Shown here in pieces: positions 9,133 through 16,752 of a DNA stretch of 64,000 nucleotides (position 1 is the first letter of the stretch; each line of letters begins with the position of its first letter). The stretch is from CAVVFX01 sp963747535 (GTDB taxonomy: Bacteria; Acidobacteriota; Terriglobia; Bryobacterales; Bryobacteraceae). Location of the stretch: NCBI GenBank assembly GCA_963747535.1, contig CAVVFX010000006.1:1485513-1549512 (forward strand), given 5' to 3'. The notes under the pieces are model-generated. The model saw only the letters and a program-made list of their open reading frames with translations. It was not told the origin of the DNA and ran no database searches. A program made the translations under genes and the position numbers.

Positions 9133-9831
9133 TTAGGGCTGTGGGGGCGCGGCCGGCGGAGCAGGGGGCTGTGCCGGCGCAGCCTGCGCAGCGGGGATCG
9201 GTGCCGGCAGGGCCTGCGATGCCCGTGACGTGCACAGACAATCCTTGATCTCACGAAGAACCTCGATCTGCTTCTCTTCGAATTTGAACTTCTCGCGTGG
9301 GTATCGCTTGAGAATCTCGTAGTAGACTCGGAGGTACTTCTTCTCACTGTGGCGGAGGTCGGGCTGCTGGGTCTGGATGAACTCGGCGATCTTCCAGGCG
9401 GCGAAGTCCGTGCCATCCATGTTGTCGTGAACGAGCGCCTCGCCATCGTGAAGCACCCTCTCGTTCTCGCGCTCCACCGACAAAATCTTGTAGCGCACGA
9501 GCTTTAGCATGTCATCTTGTAGATTTGTATCCACGGTACGTTGCTCCTTAGGGTTGGTTTCGGCGGGCGCGGTCTGCGCTCCGCGAGGTATAGGTTTCGA
9601 CGGTCCAGCGTCCGGGGCATCGCTTTGCGCCGGTCCGGTTCCTTCGCTTATATTTCGTTGCACAACCGCATCGCGTGGCGGGAATTGCGGCCTTTTCACG
9701 GCGCCGAACACAGCATCGATGCCCTCCTCGGCCAGACGCTGCAATTCCTCCATCGTCTTGACCAGCATCTGCATGCTTAGAACCATCGCGGCCAGAGGTA
9801 TTCTGATCCATACGTTGATAGCACCAGTCAC
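9133..9831 (-). CDS. Protein with the compact form of the split domain
   Basis: A 232-residue protein. Residues about 105-195 (LQDDMLKLVRYKILSVER through KKYLRVYYEILKRYPRE) form one continuous domain; the same two halves flank a coiled coil in the protein at 7016-7834. The N-terminus (residues 1-25) is hydrophobic and could be a membrane anchor or amphipathic helix; the C-terminal 35 residues are an Ala-Pro-Gln tail. The chosen start is a GTG at 9831 that overlaps the preceding stop (GTGA) with GGTGAG before it; an ATG at 9786 is the alternative. Unknown function. Confidence 0.7.
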   Translation of the reverse strand: MTGAINVWIRIPLAAMVLSMQMLVKTMEELQRLAEEGIDAVFGAVKRPQFPPRDAVVQRNISEGTGPAQSDAPDAGPSKPIPRGAQTAPAETNPKEQRTVDTNLQDDMLKLVRYKILSVERENERVLHDGEALVHDNMDGTDFAAWKIAEFIQTQQPDLRHSEKKYLRVYYEILKRYPREKFKFEEKQIEVLREIKDCLCTSRASQALPAPIPAAQAAPAQPPAPPAAPPQP

Positions 9832-11375
9832 AAATGGCTCACCACCTTCAACAAGAGCGCTCCCAAAATCAGAAACAGAATCACGCCGGCGCGTTCCACC
9901 TGTGGATTGGATTCTCCGTAGCGCTCTGTCAGGACTGCCACGGTGGCGAGCAACAGCGTGATCGAAACGGCCACGGAGGATACTTCGCGCAACCGGGACC
10001 GGTGCGAAGCCGCCCGGACCTTGAAACGCGAGCGGTGATCCCCGGCGAATGTGAGCGCGCGATCCATCTTCTGCGGGAAATTCATGGCCATCGACAAATA
10101 CTGGTCAGCTTGCCCGCAAAGCTGGCTGGGGTGCCCCATTTCGCGAAAGTCGGACGCCGCGCTAATCAAGCGGAACTCGCGGAAGGCCTCGGCAAAATGG
10201 TCGCGCTCCGGCGCCAGGACCCGGGCATAGGCGGCCGCCTGGCAAATGCCCCGGTAGAAAGAAACCAGGTGAGGCTTCGGAGTAAAACCAACTTCAGCCG
10301 CCACGCGAAACTGCGTGAGGACGTGCTCCGCCAGATATTCGCGGCCGTCCGTGGTATCCCAGCAGCCGTCGCGAAACGGTACGATCTGGCGGAAGCGCTG
10401 GTAGATTTCTTTTCCCGAGCTGGCTTTCGGCGGCGGCTCGAGTTGCCGCGTCAGCGCCTCGCAAGCGCGGTCCGACTCCTGGTTCGAGGTCGCAGTCAGA
10501 TATTCCCAGAGATCCATCTGCGCTTCTTCCGGAAGGGTACCGAAACTTGTGATCGACAACGCAATCCCGGGGCCGGGGCGAAGGGCGACGTCGCCGACCC
10601 GAAAGTCAAGCGGAAAGAGGCGTCCGGTCAAGGCATGGCGTAGCCAAGCGGTGCAAAAAAGGCGGGCGGTTTCGCCGCGCTGCCAGTCACTCGGAAGAAT
10701 GTCGGTCAGGAGTACGGGGGTGAGGACCAAGGCGTTACTGGCGCGCAGCGTCGGATGCGCGCGAGGGACGTCAAAAGTTCCGAACTCTTCCGCCTCACGC
10801 GCGAGCGAGTCGAGACCGGTAGCTTCATTCAAGAGGTCGAGACGGCGAATGAACGCCGCCCGGAAGTCGTCGACAACGAGGTCAAAGGCACGAGCGGACG
10901 GAAAAGCGGGAGATAGCAACGAGAGCAGCGGCAGGTCCTCGAGCCAGTGAGAAACCAGCGGATGCACGATCTTGACCACCACCGGCGCAGTGTCCCTGAT
11001 CTGCGCGCGGTGACATTGAGTTACGCCCGTCACATCGAACGGATGCGGATCCAATTCGACGAAACAATCGCGGCCGAACTCACTATCGAGGATGGCCCCA
11101 ACCTCGGCGAAGCTGGTAGGTGCGGCCCCCTGGTTGACTTCAGCGAGGCGCAGGCATTCATCCGGACTCAGCAGATCGGGCCGGGAGGCCAGATAAACGG
11201 CAAAGCTGGGGAAGACGCCACCCAAGTGTTCGACTACTGTGCGCAGACCGCGGACACGATTCGATTCAGCGAGATCTACGCGCCGTGACGCGTGGCCAGT
11301 GAACCCAGCCGCGGCCATTCTCTCCTCCACGAGCGTCTTACGCTGCCGGGATGTTCCTGCCGCAGCGCTCAGCAT
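9828..11375 (-). CDS. ABC1/UbiB-like pseudokinase
   Basis: A 515-residue protein of the ABC1 (UbiB/AarF/COQ8) atypical kinase fold that has lost catalytic residues. The fold is shown by SRPDLLSPDECLRLAE, the ATP-lysine strand VVVKIVHP (Lys135) and two C-terminal membrane helices (about 465-515). The family's K-x-G-Q motif is replaced by FPSFAVYL, the Ala-rich A-S-I-G-Q loop by V-T-G-V-T-Q, the H-A-D-L-H-P-x-N loop is unrecognisable, and D-F-G reads S-F-G (Ser277). An intact paralogue is encoded at 13039-14673, so this may be its regulatory partner. The ATG at 11375 was chosen because upstream codons overlap the neighbouring gene. Confidence 0.78.
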   Translation of the reverse strand: MLSAAAGTSRQRKTLVEERMAAAGFTGHASRRVDLAESNRVRGLRTVVEHLGGVFPSFAVYLASRPDLLSPDECLRLAEVNQGAAPTSFAEVGAILDSEFGRDCFVELDPHPFDVTGVTQCHRAQIRDTAPVVVKIVHPLVSHWLEDLPLLSLLSPAFPSARAFDLVVDDFRAAFIRRLDLLNEATGLDSLAREAEEFGTFDVPRAHPTLRASNALVLTPVLLTDILPSDWQRGETARLFCTAWLRHALTGRLFPLDFRVGDVALRPGPGIALSITSFGTLPEEAQMDLWEYLTATSNQESDRACEALTRQLEPPPKASSGKEIYQRFRQIVPFRDGCWDTTDGREYLAEHVLTQFRVAAEVGFTPKPHLVSFYRGICQAAAYARVLAPERDHFAEAFREFRLISAASDFREMGHPSQLCGQADQYLSMAMNFPQKMDRALTFAGDHRSRFKVRAASHRSRLREVSSVAVSITLLLATVAVLTERYGESNPQVERAGVILFLILGALLLKVVSHL

Positions 11376-12580
11376 AGTTTGGTCCTCAGATCTTCGAACG
11401 GCTGGTATCGGAAGATCTCTTCCAGGTTCCCGCTGTAGCGGCAATTCACATATTTGCAGGCCAGCCCCGCCGTGCGTTGCCACAAATCCGCCACGGAGGG
11501 ATCCGGCTGGTAGCTGCAGAACCCGGCGATGTAAACGTCGCCAGGGGTGATATTGCCGGCCATGAGCAGGACCGAAAGCAAGCCATTGATGAACGCGTCG
11601 TCGCGAACCAATTGGCTGCCGCGACAGTTCAACAGATCGGCGAGAATCGCGGGCTGCCGGATGTTTACGATCGTGTTGGCCCAGGCTAGCCCGGCGATCG
11701 CATTGCGGCGGGCCAACTCGTCCGGGGTGTCGGTTTCCACCGAGAGCCAGGGCGAATAAACGCCCGGAACGAAATGGGTGGGAAGAAAGTAAAGTGCTCG
11801 CCCGGCTCCGTGCCAAAAATAAGGACGCACTTCTTCGTTGATACGACGCAAATGCCGATCCACGATCGGGACCATCTGCGCGTGCCAGGTGCGCGTCACC
11901 AGGCCCAGCGATTCCCAGGCAGCGCCCGTATATCCTGGACGCGAGTTGTCAACGCACAGGCCGATAAACTTTTCCAGAATCCGGCGCACGTCCCCATCGG
12001 TGCTGTAGGGAGAGATGGTCTTCATCAGGTCTTCGGCAAATGCCAGGCCGATGCCTGCGTGAAGCATGGTCAGCGCTTGGGTGGGAATTGCGCCCGTATG
12101 GGTCTCCTGAAGCATTCCGGTCGCTTGGTGCGGGTCGCCGCGAAAGGAGGCTGCGTAATCGTGGCCGAGGCCCTCCACCGCCCACAGGTCCGGATACTGG
12201 CCCAAAGCATAGGCGCGCACGAGGATCGGGCCGAGTTCGAATTTGCCCTGGGGCTCGTTGATGTCCTGGTGGACATTCTTGACGAGGTTATAGACCTCGT
12301 AGTTGTTTTGAAACTCCTGGATAGCGAGGCGTTGGGCGTCGCCGGGAACAAGGACGCGCACGGCGTCAGTGGTGCGTTCCGCGATGTTGTATCCCAGACG
12401 TGTGATGTAGTCCGGCCGAAACGCCTGCAGAGTGGCAACATCGAAGAGGAAGTCCACGAGGCTCAACTGGAGCCCGTTGCCGACCTGAAAGCCAGCCCAA
12501 GTCAGGTCGCCCAGACGATCTTCGATCGCCTGTGTGACGTTATAGAGGGCGGCATTCAGGTTTCGGCGGGCTGTGGACAT
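11369..12580 (-). CDS. DUF1702-like protein, copy 2
   Basis: A 403-residue paralogue of the protein at 2472-3506. Shared landmarks in order are AVEGLGHDYA, LHAGIGLAFAED, PYFWHGAGRALYFLP, RRNAIAGLAWANTIVN and a C-terminal Y-Q-P segment. The GxGRxxYF block and the following walk of small residues are what I associate with DUF1702, a family of unknown activity found in enediyne clusters. It has about 45 extra N-terminal residues compared with copy 1. The ATG at 12580 was chosen over an in-frame upstream one (12796) that would run through the preceding gene. No signal peptide; the stop overlaps the pseudokinase start by seven bases. Confidence 0.65.
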   Translation of the reverse strand: MSTARRNLNAALYNVTQAIEDRLGDLTWAGFQVGNGLQLSLVDFLFDVATLQAFRPDYITRLGYNIAERTTDAVRVLVPGDAQRLAIQEFQNNYEVYNLVKNVHQDINEPQGKFELGPILVRAYALGQYPDLWAVEGLGHDYAASFRGDPHQATGMLQETHTGAIPTQALTMLHAGIGLAFAEDLMKTISPYSTDGDVRRILEKFIGLCVDNSRPGYTGAAWESLGLVTRTWHAQMVPIVDRHLRRINEEVRPYFWHGAGRALYFLPTHFVPGVYSPWLSVETDTPDELARRNAIAGLAWANTIVNIRQPAILADLLNCRGSQLVRDDAFINGLLSVLLMAGNITPGDVYIAGFCSYQPDPSVADLWQRTAGLACKYVNCRYSGNLEEIFRYQPFEDLRTKLC

Positions 12581-12587
12581 GCGAACC

Positions 12588-13046
12588 TTATCGGGGCATC
12601 GGCCCCCAACCTTCGTCGGCATGGTTCGGGGCTTCCGCAGCGGGTTGCGCGGTGCTGCTCGACGGACTGGGACGGGCTGCGGCGGCGGGCGCAGAGGCAC
12701 GGCTAACCGAGTCTGCAGCCGCAGAGGCGGCTTGACGCGCTGCATCGGCGCCGCGGCTCGCCATATCGGCGCCTTTGCGCATCCATTCTGCGCCATCGCA
12801 ATTTCCCATCAGGGGTGCGAACATCATGTCGATCATCTGTTTCTGCATTTGGTCGCCAGCCTGGAAGGTCTGACGGAGGCCATTACCGAACTCGTTCGTC
12901 GTGGCGGCCGTGACATGGTCGAACGCTTCCTTCGCAGGATTCGGTTGCCCGGGTTTTGTGGGTGTAATCAGATTCACCATCTGCTGCACTCCGAACATCG
13001 ACATTGCCCAGCCATAACTGAACAGAGATCTCGTCAATTCACGCAT
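12588..13046 (-). CDS. Phasin-like small helical protein
   Basis: A 152-residue protein. The first 90 residues look like amphipathic helices (RSLFSYGWAMSMFGVQQMVN; then GNGLRQTFQAGDQMQKQM), and the last 60 are an Ala-Ser-Pro tail ending in W-G-P-M-P-R. This composition resembles phasins and other granule- or membrane-surface proteins, which is an inference from pattern only. A strong AAGGAGG site precedes the ATG, so high expression is plausible. It overlaps the stop of the ABC1 kinase gene by eight bases. A second copy starts at the left edge of the window (1-50). Confidence 0.65.
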   Translation of the reverse strand: MRELTRSLFSYGWAMSMFGVQQMVNLITPTKPGQPNPAKEAFDHVTAATTNEFGNGLRQTFQAGDQMQKQMIDMMFAPLMGNCDGAEWMRKGADMASRGADAARQAASAAADSVSRASAPAAAARPSPSSSTAQPAAEAPNHADEGWGPMPR

Positions 13047-14673
13047 TTCTTTCCTCCTTACTACTGCTGGTGAGGTTGCTTATGGAATGCAGGACCTTCC
13101 AGACGAGGGAGACGGCGAACAGGGATTCCGCCGTGAACAGATTGATTCCAAGCCGAGGCACTTCCCGGCCAGTTACCAGCACGAGAACCACCGCGAACAG
13201 CGCGGCGCAAAGATAGAGCGTTTGGCGTCCTGGCGAACCGGGCCCATCGGAATCTAGGGCTTCGACACTCAGTTCGCCATTCATGACCCGGTCAAGGAAA
13301 CCTGCCGCTCGTAAAGCGCCGGTCTGTGCCAGCCGGCCGCCGGACAAAGCGAATCCGGATAAGGTTTCGTACGTCAGCAGGGCACGCCTCGCCTGCCACT
13401 TCAGATATCGGTCACAGGCATTTTCCAGGTACCGGCCTACATCGAACGATGGCGCGAAGCGGGTGATCAAACCATCGATGGCGATGGCCGAACGGATGTA
13501 TTTGATGACGTCGCGCTCGGGCCAGATACCGGTCTGGCGCGACAGGCGCAGCATATCGAGCATCACCAGGGTAAAGTTCTTTCGCAAGCGGCGTTCCTTA
13601 CGCTCCACCTGGTACCAGTCTTTCGAGAATCGCAGAAGACCCTCCCGGAACAACTGCGGGTTGGAGCGCTGGTCCATCGACGAGACCCGGAAGAAGGCTT
13701 CACACATCGCGTGCACATCTCCACGTGTATACGCAAGAGTCAATGCGACCAGGTTGCGCCGGGAGTAACTACTGATGGTGCCGGTAATACCGAAGTCGAT
13801 GTACCCGACCACATTGCCGGGCAGCAGCATCAGATTTGCCGGGTGGAGGTCGGCATGGAACATCCCATGCCGGAAGACATCGCCGAGGAAGTTGTCGATG
13901 ATATGGGAGGCGACCAGGTGCGAATCGAAACCTTGGGTATCGAGCCGCTCGATGGTGGCACGGTCGTCCCGTTCAAGCGCGCGCAGGTAGCCAAGTACCG
14001 TGATACCGTCCAGAAACTCCATCACCAGAATCCGGCTGGTGGTGAGTTCCCACCAGATTTCGGGTACATGCTCGTCCTCATTCGTCTCACAGTTGCGGCG
14101 AAGTTGGCGGGCATATCGGGCCTCCTGGCGGTAGTCCAACTCCTCGCGCGTCCAGGCGACGAACTCGCTCATTGGCTCGATCATCCAGTAAAAAAATTTG
14201 AGGTGAAGCCGCCGGATGATGCTGACGGATGCGCTCATAAGCCAGATGTCGCCGGCGAAGTCCTTTTCGACGGTTGGCCGCTGTACCTTGACCGCAACCT
14301 TTCTGCCGTTGAGCATTCCGATATGGACTTGGCCTATGGACGCCGCCGCGATGGGACGCCGCTCAAAAGTATCGAAGATGACGTCCGGCGACCGGCCAAG
14401 GTCCTCGATGAAAGTACGTTCCACCTCTTCATAAGGAAACGGAGGAACGCGATCCAGAAGATCGAAAAGTGCGTTGCAGTATTCAATAGAAAGGAGATCT
14501 GGCTGTAGGGCCAGCATTTGTCCGAATTTGAGAAACGATCCGCCAAGCTCTTCGAAGGCCATCCGCAGTCGGACCGGTCCGGGAATGTTTCGGCGGAAAG
14601 CACATCCGTATCCGTGGCGGAAAGCGACGAATAAGATGTGAAACAAGCGAAGAATCAGGGCTCTAATCATCAT
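13039..14673 (-). CDS. ABC1/UbiB-family atypical kinase
   Basis: A 544-residue membrane-associated ABC1 (UbiB/AarF/COQ8) protein, a family of ATPases/kinases that supports quinone and other lipid metabolism. All family motifs are present: K-F-G-Q (Lys49-Gln52), AAASIGQVH (109-117), VAVKVQRP with Lys129, the catalytic loop HADLHPANL (Asp275, Asn280) and D-F-G at 293-295. Two C-terminal hydrophobic helices (about 485-535) are as in UbiB. It is the first gene of the operon; a shared-class promoter lies about 90 bases upstream. No ubiquinone genes are near, so the target is probably another lipid-like molecule. Paired with a dead paralogue at 9828-11375. Confidence 0.88.
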   Translation of the reverse strand: MMIRALILRLFHILFVAFRHGYGCAFRRNIPGPVRLRMAFEELGGSFLKFGQMLALQPDLLSIEYCNALFDLLDRVPPFPYEEVERTFIEDLGRSPDVIFDTFERRPIAAASIGQVHIGMLNGRKVAVKVQRPTVEKDFAGDIWLMSASVSIIRRLHLKFFYWMIEPMSEFVAWTREELDYRQEARYARQLRRNCETNEDEHVPEIWWELTTSRILVMEFLDGITVLGYLRALERDDRATIERLDTQGFDSHLVASHIIDNFLGDVFRHGMFHADLHPANLMLLPGNVVGYIDFGITGTISSYSRRNLVALTLAYTRGDVHAMCEAFFRVSSMDQRSNPQLFREGLLRFSKDWYQVERKERRLRKNFTLVMLDMLRLSRQTGIWPERDVIKYIRSAIAIDGLITRFAPSFDVGRYLENACDRYLKWQARRALLTYETLSGFALSGGRLAQTGALRAAGFLDRVMNGELSVEALDSDGPGSPGRQTLYLCAALFAVVLVLVTGREVPRLGINLFTAESLFAVSLVWKVLHSISNLTSSSKEERNA

Positions 14674-14758
14674 GCGAGTCGCCGCGCGGGCCGTCCTGAA
14701 ACACGCACAACGGATTTACAGACACCTCACCCGTTAGTCGCAAATCAGTTCGACTCAC

Positions 14759-14790
14759 TAGATAGACAATGCACGGACCTGGAATTTGCA
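14759..14790 (-). promoter_or_regulatory. Shared-class promoter of the DUF1702/ABC1 operon
   Basis: Read on the minus strand: TGCAAATT, 14 bases, TGTCTATCTA. It matches eight other sites in the window (usual spacer 13). The predicted RNA start is about 85 bases before the ABC1 kinase ATG. It is the only member with a 14-base spacer. Confidence 0.7.
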
Positions 14791-14845
14791 GGATCAGTAT
14801 CGCTTCTGTTTCAGCCGGCTTAGGCCTTGCGGCTCAGGATCACGG

Positions 14846-15430
14846 CTAAGCTCGGGGGAAATTCGGGTTCTCCTTGACTTGTCGAGCCTGATAAACGTGG
14901 CGACGGGCGTGAACGGCGGTGAGCCGCATTTTCTGGCCCAACGGAAGATTGAACGGGCCAACGGGACCGCGCGCCTTGGCTTTCACCAAGTCAATGCCTT
15001 CTGCCTTCTTATACGTCTGTATAAGCCGATCGTGGGTTTCCTGAAATTCACGTAGGAGCTGCTCGCCCTTGAAGTTGTCGCCCGGCTGAAAACCAGGCTT
15101 GGCCTTGGATTTCTGTTTAGGCGGAGGCTCGACAGAATTGACGAACCATTTGCTGATAGCACCGTATTTGAACGGACCGTTGGAGAGCAGTCCGCGGCTC
15201 CTGGCATCCTCGACCGATTTGGAGACGGTCTCCATGTCTTCGATGGCCGCTTTGTCAAGGTGGCTCAGACACTGTGCAATGGACCACTTGGAAGGGTCCG
15301 GTTTCCAGTTCAATTGGCCATCCGACAGACCCCTGGTCAAGCCGGCTACATCCTGCTGCACAGCCGCTATTTGATTCGTTATATCTTGAACATCCGATAC
15401 CGTTCCCCCGGATCCACTTTCGCCAGGCAT
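14846..15430 (-). CDS. DinB-superfamily protein
   Basis: A 194-residue four-helix-bundle protein of the DinB/YfiT type. Members bind a divalent metal through three histidines and many act as thiol-dependent transferases (bacillithiol or mycothiol S-transferases). Here the histidines are likely the one in LSHLDK and the pair in AVHARRHVYQ near the C-terminus. W-S-I-A-Q in the first helix pair is also typical. The ATG at 15430 was chosen because AGGAGA stands six bases before it; an upstream ATG (15523) lacks this. It is probably its own transcription unit, driven by the shared-class promoter at 15492-15522. The thiol cofactor and substrate are unknown. Confidence 0.8.
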   Translation of the reverse strand: MPGESGSGGTVSDVQDITNQIAAVQQDVAGLTRGLSDGQLNWKPDPSKWSIAQCLSHLDKAAIEDMETVSKSVEDARSRGLLSNGPFKYGAISKWFVNSVEPPPKQKSKAKPGFQPGDNFKGEQLLREFQETHDRLIQTYKKAEGIDLVKAKARGPVGPFNLPLGQKMRLTAVHARRHVYQARQVKENPNFPRA

Positions 15431-15491
15431 GAGGTCTCCTAGGCTTTCCGCGACTCGAGTCGCGAGAAATTGTCGCCCAATATCAGGCGCT

Positions 15492-15522
15492 TTTATAGAC
15501 CCGATTCCAAGCGAAATTTGCA
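15492..15522 (-). promoter_or_regulatory. Shared-class promoter of the DinB-like gene
   Basis: Minus strand: TGCAAATT, 13 bases, GGTCTATAAA. It belongs to the nine-member promoter set; the expected leader before the DinB ATG is about 55 bases. Confidence 0.7.
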
Positions 15523-15564
15523 AGCACCGGGAAAATACCGGCTGGTGAACACGTTCCTGGCCCG

Positions 15565-16677
15565 CTACGACCCGCTGGGTGGCTGGGCGCTGGGTGGCTG
15601 GGCGCTGGGCGGCTGGGCAAAAACAAACGCGAATTGCGCCGCGTAAGTGCCGTCAGGGCCCGCCGTCGGGCCGTGAGTCTGCTCGTCAATATGGTACACG
15701 CCTGCAACTTGTACCATCGGCTCGCCGGTGAGCCAGCACGGAGCGATCGTGCCGAAGCCGGAGAGATTGCCTCCGGGGTTGGTGCCGCTGATGAATGTTT
15801 CGCCCTGTGAGTCGGCAATGAACTTATTTCCCGAGAGACCGTCCGTGCTTCCCAGCGCGCCGAAGCCCAGCATATTGGCCATATTGGTGGGGTCGGGCTT
15901 CGCGATCCAGATGGTATACACGCCCATGGGGATGAGGCCGCTCAGGGTGATCCCGACATGGGTGCCCCCCTGCAGGCACTTTGCCTCAATCGATCCGGTC
16001 ACCTGCTTGAATTCGCCCAGCGTAATCTGAGCGCCCCCGGTGCTCTTCGGCGCCGTCACCGGATTCCCTTTTCGGTATTCAAACAGCGGAGTATTGTCGG
16101 GCGTGGCGGGTGCGATCATATTGCCTTTAGCGTCGCGGATTTCGTTCGGCAACCGCATGAGACGGGCAAACGTGAAAGAGAATTGGGGTACGGTGACATC
16201 ACCCGGCGGGTTTCCGGCCGTGAAATGAAATAGGCCGAGAATTTGGGCGATGGGCGCCTGCATGACGGTCATCAGGTCATCAGCCAGATAACATGGACCG
16301 TTCCGGGAGACAAACACTTCCGCCTGACCGAACTGGTCCGTAGTGAACTGGCTAGCGCTCGGATCGTCACTGGGCACGCCCATGGTGGCCTGCCCGGTAG
16401 GGCCGATCATCGCCAGGGCAAGCGAATACTTGCTGTTGGGAATCAACCCGGCAAGCACCAACAGCGTGGTGGTAGCGGAATTCTGGCATTTGACGGAGAT
16501 CCCGCCGGAGGCGGCACGGAACTCGCCAACGGCGAGAGTGTGCCCGTCCGCAGCCGTTAACGGGAGCCCGGTCGCATCGTAGATCAGCGTACGCGGATCA
16601 CTCGATTGATCGATTCGCGAGCCGGTTTGGTCGCGTACCGATCCCCATTCAACATGCAGAAGGACTGGTGATTGCAC
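15565..16677 (-). CDS. Uncharacterised two-repeat protein with AQPPS tail
   Basis: A protein of about 370 residues that I do not recognise. It contains two similar halves: each has an L-G-E-F or V-G-E-F strand, a cysteine block (V-K-C-Q-N / A-K-C-L-Q-G-G), SGLIP or AGLIP, later a P-C-Y-L / P-C-W-L block, and ends in a Q-F-x-F-x-F-A strand. The C-terminus is three AQPPS units. The start is uncertain: the frame stays open into the divergent halogenase gene, so I prefer the GTG at 16677, which lies directly after a shared-class promoter and would make a leaderless message. The conserved cysteines suggest export, but no signal peptide is seen with this start. Confidence 0.65.
   Translation of the reverse strand: MQSPVLLHVEWGSVRDQTGSRIDQSSDPRTLIYDATGLPLTAADGHTLAVGEFRAASGGISVKCQNSATTTLLVLAGLIPNSKYSLALAMIGPTGQATMGVPSDDPSASQFTTDQFGQAEVFVSRNGPCYLADDLMTVMQAPIAQILGLFHFTAGNPPGDVTVPQFSFTFARLMRLPNEIRDAKGNMIAPATPDNTPLFEYRKGNPVTAPKSTGGAQITLGEFKQVTGSIEAKCLQGGTHVGITLSGLIPMGVYTIWIAKPDPTNMANMLGFGALGSTDGLSGNKFIADSQGETFISGTNPGGNLSGFGTIAPCWLTGEPMVQVAGVYHIDEQTHGPTAGPDGTYAAQFAFVFAQPPSAQPPSAQPPSGS
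15573..15617. repeat. Three tandem 15-bp units
   Basis: Three consecutive copies of CGCTGGGTGGCTGGG (the last with one change) at the 3' end of the two-repeat gene. On the minus strand they encode AQPPS-type pentapeptides, a likely slippage-prone tail. Confidence 0.9.
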
Positions 16678-16679
16678 GA

Positions 16680-16710
16680 GAGATAGACAACGACGCCGAT
16701 CGAATTTGCA
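16680..16710 (-). promoter_or_regulatory. Shared-class promoter, divergent, minus-strand member
   Basis: Minus strand: TGCAAATT, 13 bases, TGTCTATCTC, ending three bases before the proposed GTG of the two-repeat gene. It lies head to head with the plus-strand member at 16713-16743, only two bases apart. Confidence 0.7.
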
Positions 16711-16712
16711 GC

Positions 16713-16743
16713 CGCAAATTCTGACGATTAGATTGTCAGTAAT
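16713..16743 (+). promoter_or_regulatory. Shared-class promoter of the halogenase-like gene
   Basis: Plus strand: CGCAAATT, 13 bases, TGTCAGTAAT. The second block departs from TGTCTA at two positions but keeps TGTC. The ATG at 16753 follows ten bases later, so the leader would be very short and no ribosome site is visible. Confidence 0.6.
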
Positions 16744-16752
16744 GCACACTCC

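Noticed and set aside
11376..11816. N-terminal extension of the ABC1 pseudokinase up to 11816
   Set aside because: These codons overlap the DUF1702-like gene out of frame and give an Arg-rich unlikely peptide; the ATG at 11375 fits the operon spacing.
13711..14508. Long plus-strand frame (265 codons) opposite the ABC1 kinase gene
   Set aside because: It is an antisense shadow of a high-GC gene whose minus-strand translation has complete ABC1 motifs; the plus frame has no domain or ribosome site.
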